Assembly: GCF_007997285.1 (NCBI RefSeq)
Contig: NZ_VORX01000001.1
Coordinates: forward strand, 310,001 to 374,000
DNA from: Gelidibacter salicanalis
Lineage (GTDB): Bacteria > Bacteroidota > Bacteroidia > Flavobacteriales > Flavobacteriaceae
Length of the DNA: 64,000 nt
Reading direction: 5' to 3'
Shown piece after piece: positions 44,186-52,030 of the stretch (position 1 is its first letter; each line of letters starts with the position of its first letter). Both the position numbers and the translations under genes were made by a program. The notes under the pieces are model-generated. The model saw nothing but the letters and a program-made list of their open reading frames with translations, ran no database searches and was not told the origin of the DNA.

Positions 44186-45280
44186 CTAAGTTCCTAAAAC
44201 GGTCTGTGCAATAATATAATCGACCACCTTGGTCAAATCCTTGGTGTCTTCATAAACGGCAATTTGCCGATCAGCTCCAGTTCCGTTAACTAACATAGTC
44301 TTAATATGTTCTATTTCCTTACGCGATCCGAGTTCATCTACCACATCATCAACAAAATCAAGTAATTCGAGCATTAATTCTTTGGTAGGCACTTCAATTT
44401 CCTTTCCAAAATCAATCATCTTGCCTTCAAGTCCGTATCTGCTGGCACGCCATTTATTCTCATTTATTAAGGCGCGATGGTAGAGCATAAAATTAAGATT
44501 TTGAGTCCTTAATTTATAAAGTTTAGCAACCAAAGCTTGAATTAGGGCCGCGATGCTCAGAGTTTCCTCAATGGTCATCGGTACGTCACAAATCCGTACT
44601 TCCACCGTTGGAAAAACGGGGTGGATACGAATGTCCCACCAAATTTTTTTCGGGTTGTCAATACACTTTGTTTTGATCAGGATGTCAATGTAATGCTCGT
44701 ATTCCGCCACGGTTTGAAAAACGCCAGGAATTCCGGTTCGTGGAAATTTGTCAAATATCTTTGAACGAAATGATTTAAACCCTGTATTCCGGCCTTCCCA
44801 AAAAGGCGAATTGGTAGACAATGCATATAAATGGGGTAAAAAATAACGCATGGCATTGGTTAAATGCAAGGCCAACTGTTTGTCTTCAATACCAATATGC
44901 ACATGCAGTCCGAAAATTAAATTGGAGCGGGCAGTATCTTGAAGTTCATTAACAATCTCGTCGTACCGAGGATTTGGCGTCATCAATTGTGTTTCCCATT
45001 TGGTAAATGGATGGGTGCCAGCCGCGGCAATTTTAAATCCTAAGGTGCCGGCAATGTCTGATATGGATTTTCGTAAATGGGTTAGCTCCGTTCGTGCTTC
45101 GCTAATGTCCTTACAGATATTCGTACCTACCTCCACAACAGCCTGGTGCATCTCAGCTTTTACTTGCTCATTTAAAAGTTTGGCCGCTTCTGATACAATT
45201 TGCTGATCATGCGATATCAATTCTCGTGTTTTCGGACAGATGACTTGGTATTCTTCTTCAATGCCTAATGTGAATTTCAT
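44186..45280 (-). CDS. Carboxylate-amine ligase (COG2170, GCS2/YbdK family)
   Basis: The 364-residue protein starts with the GCS2 signature FTLGIEEEYQVICPKTREL and has FGLHVHIGIEDKQLA (about 120-134) and an RICDVPMTIEETLSIAALIQ stretch. It belongs to the glutamine-synthetase-like amidoligases related to plant-type glutamate-cysteine ligase. Members activate a gamma-carboxylate and join it to an amine such as Cys. With two ATP-grasp-type ligases, an amidotransferase and an esterase in the same operon, it probably makes the first amide of a peptide-like compound. The actual amino acids are unknown. Confidence 0.92.
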   Translation of the reverse strand: MKFTLGIEEEYQVICPKTRELISHDQQIVSEAAKLLNEQVKAEMHQAVVEVGTNICKDISEARTELTHLRKSISDIAGTLGFKIAAAGTHPFTKWETQLMTPNPRYDEIVNELQDTARSNLIFGLHVHIGIEDKQLALHLTNAMRYFLPHLYALSTNSPFWEGRNTGFKSFRSKIFDKFPRTGIPGVFQTVAEYEHYIDILIKTKCIDNPKKIWWDIRIHPVFPTVEVRICDVPMTIEETLSIAALIQALVAKLYKLRTQNLNFMLYHRALINENKWRASRYGLEGKMIDFGKEIEVPTKELMLELLDFVDDVVDELGSRKEIEHIKTMLVNGTGADRQIAVYEDTKDLTKVVDYIIAQTVLGT

Positions 45281-45354
45281 AAGATACAGTTGGTTTTGAT
45301 TACGATTACGACACTTTCTTTTGTTTACAGATCTTTCAAACGATCAAGCAAAAG

Positions 45355-46317
45355 TTATTTATATGTGGTTTTTTTACCAGTAATTTGATCTTTTACAAAA
45401 GTGCCCCAGGTGAGATTCATTTTATCTTTCTTAAATTTCTTGGCCTTCGCAATAGCCATGTTGGCTGCGTTTTCCACAATCCAATCAAAATTGTCCTGAC
45501 CTACGGAATTGACATCGGCATCAGGTGCTGGATTACAGAAATCGATGGCATAAGGGATGCCGTCTCTTACGGCAAATTCTATCGTGTTAAAATCGTAGCC
45601 TAAGGCTTTATTAAGTCGGATACAGTATTTTTTAATCAAATCTAATAGCTCTTGTTTTATCGGTGGCCCGTCAATGACATAGCGTAAATGGTGCGGATTT
45701 CGGGGTTCATACTGCATAATATGCACATTGTCCGTGTCTAACACGTAACATCTGAAATACTCGGTGAAATTGATTTCTTCCTGCAACATCATCACCAGGT
45801 TTTCGGTTTCGCCGTGTTTTTTCCACAAATCTTGCGAATTTTCAACCCGGTATACACTTTTCCAGCCGCCACCATCATGAGGTTTCATATAGGCAGGAAA
45901 GCCAATGGTATCGAACATATGTTCCCAAGCAAAAGGGAATTTCATATTTCTAAAAGAGTTTTCATCTGTATCAGGCGGACGGTGTGAAGACGGTAGAATG
46001 AATGTTTTTGGTACCGGAACACCCACTTTTTCTGCCAAGGCATTATTGAAGAATTTTTCGTCTGCACTCCACCAAAACGGATTGTTGATGACTGCGGTCC
46101 CTGAAATGGCCGCGTTCTTTAAATAAGCGCGATAAAACGGAACGTCCTGAGATATTCTGTCAATAATTACCGCATAATCCGTAGGTTTTGCCTGTTCTAC
46201 CATGTCGATAGAAACAGCTTCCGCCATAACGTTTTTCACTTTCTTCTCATTAACGCGATCTATAAATGCCTGTGGAAAGGTGTTTTCTTTTCCGAATAGG
46301 ATGCCAATTTTTTTCAT
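45355..46317 (-). CDS. ATP-grasp ligase
   Basis: The 320-residue protein starts at ATG 46317 (MKKIGILFGKENTFPQAF). A longer in-frame start at 46512 lies inside the upstream esterase gene and is rejected. The ATP-grasp fold shows DEKFFNNALAEKVGVPVPKTF, the nucleotide Lys in YMKPHDGGGWKSVYRV and MMLQEEINFTEYFRCYVL. The metal-binding Asn/Asp site is in FNTIEFAVRDGIPYAIDFCNPAPDADV. It is similar in build to glutathione-synthetase/RimK-type ligases. It lies 34 bp after the esterase and 74 bp before the COG2170 ligase. Confidence 0.9.
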   Translation of the reverse strand: MKKIGILFGKENTFPQAFIDRVNEKKVKNVMAEAVSIDMVEQAKPTDYAVIIDRISQDVPFYRAYLKNAAISGTAVINNPFWWSADEKFFNNALAEKVGVPVPKTFILPSSHRPPDTDENSFRNMKFPFAWEHMFDTIGFPAYMKPHDGGGWKSVYRVENSQDLWKKHGETENLVMMLQEEINFTEYFRCYVLDTDNVHIMQYEPRNPHHLRYVIDGPPIKQELLDLIKKYCIRLNKALGYDFNTIEFAVRDGIPYAIDFCNPAPDADVNSVGQDNFDWIVENAANMAIAKAKKFKKDKMNLTWGTFVKDQITGKKTTYK

Positions 46318-46351
46318 ATGTATAAATTTTTGGTGGTGTATCTTAATTAGT

Positions 46352-47056
46352 TTAAAGTTTTGAAAGGTATTCCGGGAACATATCGCGCCATAGGGGCCAA
46401 TCGTGTTTTGCCCATTTTCGGACATCATACCAAAAGGGAATATTTTTATCGCGAAGTATTTGGGCCATTTTTTGGTTCGCTTCCAAACAAATATCCCACT
46501 CGCCAACGCCAAGGATGATCTTCATCTTCCATAAATCGGGATGGTTATTTCCAGGTAAGAAATCGATGGGATTATTGAAAAACACGTTGTTATCATAATG
46601 CCCGTCTACAAACGATTTAATATCAAAAGCGCCACTCATACTAAACATATGGCTTACTTTTTCAGGATGCTTAAACGCAAAGTTTGAGGCTTGATAACCC
46701 CCAAAACTCGGTCCAGCTACAGCAACCTTGGACAGTCCTTTGTCCTGACAAATAGGGTTAACGATTTCATTCATAATAAACTGATCGTACCATTCATGAT
46801 TTTTTGCCCGTTGGGATGGATGAATTTTTTTATTGTACCAACTCAGTTCGTTAATCCCATCAGGGCAATAAATTTGGACTTTACCTTGCTCTACAAACCA
46901 TCGGACAGATTCTACAAGCTTCATGTCTTTACATTCATTGTGTTTCCCCATGGTGGTTGGAAATAATATGACAGGATACCCGGCGTGTCCAAAAACGAGC
47001 ATTTCTATATCCTTACTAAGGGTTGGGGAGTACCATGTGTGGTGTTGTTCTTTCAA
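46352..47056 (-). CDS. Alpha/beta-hydrolase esterase, first gene of the ligase operon
   Basis: The 234-residue protein is a putative esterase of the esterase-D/Fes group. It shows GYPVILFPTTMGKHNE near the start, the nucleophile elbow VAGPSFGGYQASNF (Ser near 116) and a C-terminal His in WAKHDWPLW. No signal peptide is seen. It is the second esterase of the island, and the pair may be functionally related. As the first gene of the minus-strand operon it could remove a protecting or activating ester from substrate or product. Confidence 0.87.
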   Translation of the reverse strand: MKEQHHTWYSPTLSKDIEMLVFGHAGYPVILFPTTMGKHNECKDMKLVESVRWFVEQGKVQIYCPDGINELSWYNKKIHPSQRAKNHEWYDQFIMNEIVNPICQDKGLSKVAVAGPSFGGYQASNFAFKHPEKVSHMFSMSGAFDIKSFVDGHYDNNVFFNNPIDFLPGNNHPDLWKMKIILGVGEWDICLEANQKMAQILRDKNIPFWYDVRKWAKHDWPLWRDMFPEYLSKL

Positions 47057-47266
47057 TTGTTAGGTGCTTTAGAGTGTAAGGCGTTTTGATAAAACTATGT
47101 GTGAACGTAGGTCAGGCATAGGTTGAACTTGTGTTATTGTAAATTGCAACAGATACAACAATATACTTTTTTTAATTATAAATTGCCATATAATACGGTG
47201 AGATTCTTAAATTTTTGTAGAAAACGGATTAAAGTTGGAATAGCAGTGGTGTTTATCTCATTTGTA

Positions 47267-47407
47267 ATGATAAAAGTTAGGATGTTATCAGCGCTACAAC
47301 AAGGTTTCTTGCTGGTTGGTAGCGAGAACTCGCAACTTCAAAAAAAATTAAGCACCTATAATGATGAGGAGTTTATCTTGGCCAGAGAGCAGTTAAAAAA
47401 GTTTTAA
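47267..47407 (+). CDS. Possible 46-residue protein, doubtful
   Basis: From ATG 47267 the frame reads MIKVRMLSALQQGFLLVGSE and continues with a charged helix ending EQLKKF. The composition is protein-like, but there is no recognised family, no clear promoter, and it lies between two minus-strand genes. A longer TTG-started version (47123) adds a Cys/aromatic-rich stretch that looks like noise. Confidence 0.3.
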   Translation: MIKVRMLSALQQGFLLVGSENSQLQKKLSTYNDEEFILAREQLKKF

Positions 47408-47421
47408 ATAAGCTGGAATAG

Positions 47422-48594
47422 TTACTCATCAATCCTGTTTTCGTCAAACGCGGAAGGAAGCAATTTTGGAATGAACTTGACAAATAAAGGTAGTAACAGC
47501 GCCCCGCCAGGCAACATAAAGATGGCCAAACTTGGTATGGACTTAAAAATGTCCATTAATTGTTCCTGAACTTTTTTGTGCTCCGCGGGCGTCAAATCTC
47601 TTTTAGTAGATTTTGTTAATAGCACCATCAATTCTTTACTTTCTTTGAGTTCTTGTAATAAGCGTTTGCTGTTTCTGCTGATGAGCTTCATGACCATCTT
47701 GCTCGAGTTATCATAAAAACTCTTCACAAAATTTTTAGAGCCTAAGGCCGCAATCTTACTTTTATTTGAGCTATAAAACAAGTCAATATCAACTATAGAT
47801 TGTGTCAAGACCGCTAATTCCAGATCTAGATGCTCGCAAAATTGGGCTAAAAAAAGGTTTTCACTTTTATCAATCACATTATCCGTCCAAGAAGCCATAC
47901 AGGCAATATCAATGATGTACCGTTTTTCTAAAGAGGTTTGTAACGTATGAATAGCTTCACCATAATCTAAAGGGCCATTAGAATGGTAGCGTCTGGATAG
48001 TTTAAAAAGTTTGGTTAAACTGTCATCATACTTGGTTTTTTGCAGTTTCGATTCAAAAACTTCTATGACAATAGTCTCAATAGATGTTTCAATGTTTTGT
48101 AAATACCTATCCGAGACGGTATTGGTGTCCAAAAATTTCTGATAGGCCAACACATCTACAAACAAAAGGGCATTGGTGATGAAATAATTAAAATTCTTGG
48201 TAAACACATTGTCATCAATATGGACGCGTTTTTCAATAAGGTCTTCCAAAAGCGCCGCAGATTTATTCTTAATTAAAAGCAATTGAAAAATGGAGGTTTT
48301 ACTGACCGTGATGGTACTATAAAAACTAATAACCGTATCAATAAATTTTTCTTCGGAAGGGTTTCGCTTATAAAAATAGAAAAATGCCAGTATTAAATTG
48401 ACTTTACACAACTCTTCGTCGGTTAAGTCTTTTTTGGGAATAGCATTGCTAACCACATCCACATTACTGCCATAAATAAATCCACACTGCTTAAGTTCTT
48501 GATAAAAGTGTTCAAGAGTGTTGTTTAGAAAGGTTTCATCTCCAGAAACTTCTTTTAGTAATTTTTTGATCCAGCCAGAGGCAGAGGGATTCAT
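47422..48594 (-). CDS. LETM1-related protein
   Basis: The 390-residue protein is largely helical. It ends with a LETM1-like segment (about 330-380): KRDLTPAEHKKVQEQLMDIF, then SIPSLAIFMLPGGALLLPLF. This matches the ribosome-binding/membrane-proximal motif of mitochondrial LETM1, which acts in K+/H+ exchange. Bacteroidota relatives are annotated as LETM1-related, some as biofilm-associated. A single hydrophobic segment near the end suggests membrane association. A K+/H+ antiporter lies 3.4 kb away, but they are not in one operon. Confidence 0.83.
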   Translation of the reverse strand: MNPSASGWIKKLLKEVSGDETFLNNTLEHFYQELKQCGFIYGSNVDVVSNAIPKKDLTDEELCKVNLILAFFYFYKRNPSEEKFIDTVISFYSTITVSKTSIFQLLLIKNKSAALLEDLIEKRVHIDDNVFTKNFNYFITNALLFVDVLAYQKFLDTNTVSDRYLQNIETSIETIVIEVFESKLQKTKYDDSLTKLFKLSRRYHSNGPLDYGEAIHTLQTSLEKRYIIDIACMASWTDNVIDKSENLFLAQFCEHLDLELAVLTQSIVDIDLFYSSNKSKIAALGSKNFVKSFYDNSSKMVMKLISRNSKRLLQELKESKELMVLLTKSTKRDLTPAEHKKVQEQLMDIFKSIPSLAIFMLPGGALLLPLFVKFIPKLLPSAFDENRIDE

Positions 48595-48740
48595 AGTCGT
48601 TAATCAATTAGACTGCAAAGATACTTTTAAAAATAAAATTCCGCCGTTTTTTAAGTTAACGAAATTTTAACAAAACCATGCTTTTTGTTTTTCCGTAGTT
48701 ATGCACAGAGACATTAATAATTAACAAAAATCTCATTTTT

Positions 48741-49391
48741 ATGAAAAAATCAAAAATTTTATTAGGAGTAGCGGTTATTGCGGTAACTGGCTTCTTTGCA
48801 ATTGCGGCAGATCACATGGATGCGCCAGCAGTTACTGGTGGATCAAATGACATCACTGACTTTTATGCCTTTCAGGGGCAAAACACTAACAACATTGTAT
48901 TTGTGACAAATGTTCAAGCTCTTTTATCGCCGACGGACACTCAATCCGCAAAATTTGATGAGAATACAATGTTGGAAATCAACATCGATACCAATGGCGA
49001 TGCCATTGAAGATTTGGTCATCCAAGCCATTCCTAAAGATGGCAAGATGTATTTCTTTGGACCAATTGCTCCTGCGCAAACAGGTTTAAGCAGTACTGTA
49101 AGAAGTACAGGAATGGCTTCTAATGTTGCTATTACAGCTCCAGGAGCTAACGCCATAATTGCTACTAATGCAGGAATGAGCTTTTTTGCCGGTCCACGTG
49201 ATGATCCTTTCTTCTTTGATGTTGATCAATACAAAGCTATTATAGCGGGTACTGCAACAGGATTTGAAAATCCAGGTACAGATTCGTATGCAGGAACAAA
49301 TGTCCTATCAGTTGTTGTAGAAGTGCCAAAATCAATGATTGGTGGTTCAGGCAAAATCAATTCATGGGTAGAAACAAAAAGAAAACAATAA
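48741..49391 (+). CDS. DUF4331 protein (first of a pair)
   Basis: The 216-residue protein has a signal peptide (cleavage near FFAIAADH) and the DUF4331 opening ADHMDAPAVTGGSNDITDFYAFQG. The His-Met-Asp-Ala-Pro start is the strongest mark of the family. DUF4331 proteins are exported, of unknown function, and often in pairs. It lies 18 bp before the second DUF4331 gene, and the pair is followed by a TPR lipoprotein and a broken TonB receptor on the same strand. It probably covers only the N-terminal half of longer DUF4331 proteins. Confidence 0.87.
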   Translation: MKKSKILLGVAVIAVTGFFAIAADHMDAPAVTGGSNDITDFYAFQGQNTNNIVFVTNVQALLSPTDTQSAKFDENTMLEINIDTNGDAIEDLVIQAIPKDGKMYFFGPIAPAQTGLSSTVRSTGMASNVAITAPGANAIIATNAGMSFFAGPRDDPFFFDVDQYKAIIAGTATGFENPGTDSYAGTNVLSVVVEVPKSMIGGSGKINSWVETKRKQ

Positions 49392-49409
49392 ACTCTAAAA
49401 AACTTAATT

Positions 49410-49958
49410 ATGAAATTCAATACTATAAAAATAACTGCAATCGCAGCATTAGCATCACTTACTGCCTTTAACTGCAGTAATGATGACGACTCCAACGGAC
49501 CTAAAGTTCCAGAATTTGCTGGCACTTATGTACAAGAAGATCAAATGGCACGACCAGCTATCAGCACAGTGTTTGTGTCAATGGGAAACAAAGATGCATT
49601 TAATGTCACTGTGCCCTCCAAGCAGGCGGCAGGTTACCAAGCTGCTTTTCAAAATAAATTGTTAGCTCTAAACCCTGGGTACACAACAAATGCATTAGGT
49701 ATGGACGCTGCAACTTTTACTGGAGCTCTAGCAACCGATGTCTTAACGGTTACATTAGACGGAAAGACTACATTTTTTGATGGCACTAACGTACTTACAG
49801 GACGTATGTTGACAGATGATGTTATCGATGTAGAATTACTACTGATCTTTGGTGGTCCAATGGGCACTGATAATAGTACTTTGTCAAGTGATAATGTTGA
49901 TGCGAATGATAAACCATTCTCAAACACATTCCCTTATTTGGCGGCACCGCATATGTAA
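49410..49958 (+). CDS. DUF4331-like lipoprotein (second of a pair)
   Basis: The 182-residue lipoprotein (LTAFNCSNDDD, Cys near 22) contains DQMARPAISTVF and a FGGPMGTDNSTLSSDNV region. These correspond to the C-terminal half of long DUF4331 proteins. It ends FPYLAAPHM. The two genes may be a split version of one longer ancestral protein. Function is unknown. It is co-oriented with its neighbours, 85 bp before the TPR gene. Confidence 0.78.
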   Translation: MKFNTIKITAIAALASLTAFNCSNDDDSNGPKVPEFAGTYVQEDQMARPAISTVFVSMGNKDAFNVTVPSKQAAGYQAAFQNKLLALNPGYTTNALGMDAATFTGALATDVLTVTLDGKTTFFDGTNVLTGRMLTDDVIDVELLLIFGGPMGTDNSTLSSDNVDANDKPFSNTFPYLAAPHM

Positions 49959-50043
49959 GAATACCATTCCCTGAAGTACTGTCTCACCTTATTTCAGGGA
50001 ATAATTTAAACGACGCAAAACAATAAAACTTAAAAACGACCCC

Positions 50044-51333
50044 ATGAACCCTAAACATATTTTAGCACTTTGTTTTTTGGTGATTGTTAGCAGTTGCTCT
50101 ACATCTCCCGAAAACATTACAAACATTTCAGACTACGATCATTATTTGGACAGAACTGAAAATGAAACTTGGAGCAATGCCCAAAAGAATTATGATTTTT
50201 GGAATACTAAATTAGAAAAAGCACCCAACCAACACAGTTATTTAAGTAAAATTTCAAATTCTAACGCTGCGATGTTTGCAGCAACCGGCAATATCGATTA
50301 TTTAAAATCGGCAGAAAGCAATCTTGTTAAACTAAATGAAGTGAGAAATTACGAAGCTTCTGGTCCGTTGAAAAGTTTGGCTGCCAACTATATTTCCCAG
50401 CATAAATTTAAGGAGGCTTTGCAATTATTGTACAAAGCAGAAATGAATGGCGATCATCTTAAGGACACTCAAAAAATGTTGTTTGATGTGCATTTAGAAT
50501 TGGGTAATTATAAAATGGCAAAAACGTATCTCGAAGGTTTTAAAAACATGTCCGATTTTGATTATTTGATCAGACTCTCTAAATGGAGTGATCATCAAGG
50601 TAATTTGGACGCTGCTATAAAATATATGGAGAAAGCTAAGGCCATTGCAGAAACCTCTAATAGGGATGCTATCAAACAATGGTCTTATACCAATTTGGCC
50701 GATTTTTACGGGCATGCCGGTAGAATTGAAGATTCCTATCAGCATTTTTTAAAAGCTTTAGAACTTGATCCAAATGATGCCTATGCTAAAAAGGGAATTG
50801 CATGGATTGTGTATTCCCATGAGAAAAATCCCGATGAAGCTTTGCGCATTTTAAATTCAGTAATGAAAGATTATCAAGCTCCTGATTATTACTTGTTAAA
50901 ATCGCAGATTTATGAGTTTAAAGGCGATATGAATGCTAAAAATGAGCAATTGGAACACTATTATAAAGCAGTTGAAAATGAAGCTTATGGTGCTATGTAC
51001 AACCAGTACAATGTGCAGTTGTACACGCAAGAGAACCGAAATTTAAGAGAAGCGATTGCTATTGCAAAAATGGAAGTAGAAAACCGTCCAACACCGCATT
51101 CTTATGATTTATTGGCTTGGTCTTATTTTAAAAACGGACAATTGCTAGAAGCATTACAATTGACTAAGAACAATGTATTAGGACATACTTCAGAACCTAA
51201 GGCGTTATATCATAGTGCTGAAATATTAAAGGCTTCGGGTAATTTAGAAAAAGTAAAGGAACTCAAGCCAGATCTCATGGCAAGCGCATATGAATTGGGA
51301 CCGATAATGGCAGAAAAAGTAAGCCGACTTTAA
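50044..51333 (+). CDS. TPR-repeat lipoprotein
   Basis: The 429-residue lipoprotein (VIVSSCSTSP, Cys near 19) consists of helical tetratricopeptide repeats. A clear one lies at about 213-250 (SYTNLADFYGHAGRIEDSY, then ALELDPNDAYAKKGIAWIVY). TPR solenoids bind other proteins, so it is probably a periplasmic scaffold for the DUF4331 proteins or their receptor. It is followed within 14 bp by the remains of a TonB receptor, suggesting a once four-gene operon. Confidence 0.87.
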   Translation: MNPKHILALCFLVIVSSCSTSPENITNISDYDHYLDRTENETWSNAQKNYDFWNTKLEKAPNQHSYLSKISNSNAAMFAATGNIDYLKSAESNLVKLNEVRNYEASGPLKSLAANYISQHKFKEALQLLYKAEMNGDHLKDTQKMLFDVHLELGNYKMAKTYLEGFKNMSDFDYLIRLSKWSDHQGNLDAAIKYMEKAKAIAETSNRDAIKQWSYTNLADFYGHAGRIEDSYQHFLKALELDPNDAYAKKGIAWIVYSHEKNPDEALRILNSVMKDYQAPDYYLLKSQIYEFKGDMNAKNEQLEHYYKAVENEAYGAMYNQYNVQLYTQENRNLREAIAIAKMEVENRPTPHSYDLLAWSYFKNGQLLEALQLTKNNVLGHTSEPKALYHSAEILKASGNLEKVKELKPDLMASAYELGPIMAEKVSRL

Positions 51334-51346
51334 CTGGAAGCCACTT

Positions 51347-51657
51347 ATGAAAATATCATATTTAGCGACATCATTTGTAGTGTTGGGTGGCATAGCGATA
51401 ACTCAAGCACAACAGATAAAATGAAGATAATTCTATAAGTGGCGGAAGGTTATTTTTTCACTGATATGAATGCCAATTACAAGTTTGATACGATCACAAT
51501 AGGATTTGCAATTGAAAACCTATTTGATGTAGCTTGGAATGAAACCCAGTTTGCCACGGAATCAAGACTACAAAATGAAGCACAGTCAGTAGAAGAAATT
51601 CATTTTACACCTGGCACACCATTTTTTATTAAAGGCACTATTGCCTATACATTTTAA
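51347..51657 (+). pseudogene. TonB-dependent receptor reduced to its two ends
   Basis: ATG 51347 starts a normal receptor signal peptide (MKISYLATSFVVLGGIAITQ, then AQQIK) that hits TGA at 51422-51424. From 51439, in another frame, about 70 codons encode the last beta-strands of a receptor barrel: MNANYKFDTITIGFAIENLF, WNETQFATESRL, TPGTPFFIKGTIAYTF with the C-terminal Phe. The 700 or so residues between (plug and most of the barrel) are gone. The cluster has therefore lost its outer-membrane channel by an internal deletion. The C-terminal piece alone cannot form a receptor. Confidence 0.85.
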
Positions 51658-51701
51658 ATAGTACGATTTTAAGTCTGATGAGGTTACATTCATTAAGACT
51701 T

Positions 51702-51726
51702 GCAAAATGAATGTCGTTCATTTTGC
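51702..51726. other. 10-bp perfect hairpin
   Basis: GCAAAATGAA (51702-51711) and TTCATTTTGC (51717-51726) flank a 5-nt loop just after the receptor remnant. There is no T run, so it is a weak terminator at best. Confidence 0.5.
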
Positions 51727-51810
51727 GAAGAGACCACGTGAGTTGTGGTAGTTTTTAGAGTTTTTGTTAGTGGAAAGCACTTGGCCGTAGAGATAGGGTT
51801 AGGTGCTTTC

Positions 51811-51972
51811 CTAATTAATATCCTTAGTTTTTTTTGATTTTGTCAATAAAAGAAAAATACTAATCGCCACCAATATGCTTGACAAAAGCTTGGCTATGCT
51901 ATGATCAACTAAGAAATAAATGACTAGGCCAGCGATCCAAAACAGGAGGCCTAAAGTTCTTTTTTTACTCAT
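51811..51972 (-). CDS. Small membrane protein, 53 residues
   Basis: From ATG 51972 the product has a basic start (MSKKRT), a first helix (LGLLFWIAGLVIYFL), a short VDHSIAK link, a second helix (LLSSILVAISIFLLL) and a Lys-rich tail ending DIN. The two helices of the right length and the basic ends make it a believable protein. No family is recognised. It lies 58 bp downstream of the K+/H+ antiporter stop region on the same strand and could be a small partner, though position is the only evidence. Confidence 0.62.
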   Translation of the reverse strand: MSKKRTLGLLFWIAGLVIYFLVDHSIAKLLSSILVAISIFLLLTKSKKTKDIN

Positions 51973-52030
51973 ATAAATAGATATTAATAATCAAGTTTTG
52001 TTGAAAGCTTCAATTGCCATGTTATAACAA

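Noticed and set aside
46318-46512. 65-residue N-terminal extension of the ATP-grasp protein
   Set aside because: It lies inside the esterase coding region and is not domain-like; ATG 46317 begins the family fold.
47123-47266. TTG-started extension of the small frame before the LETM1-like gene
   Set aside because: Cys/aromatic-rich random-looking sequence with no start context.
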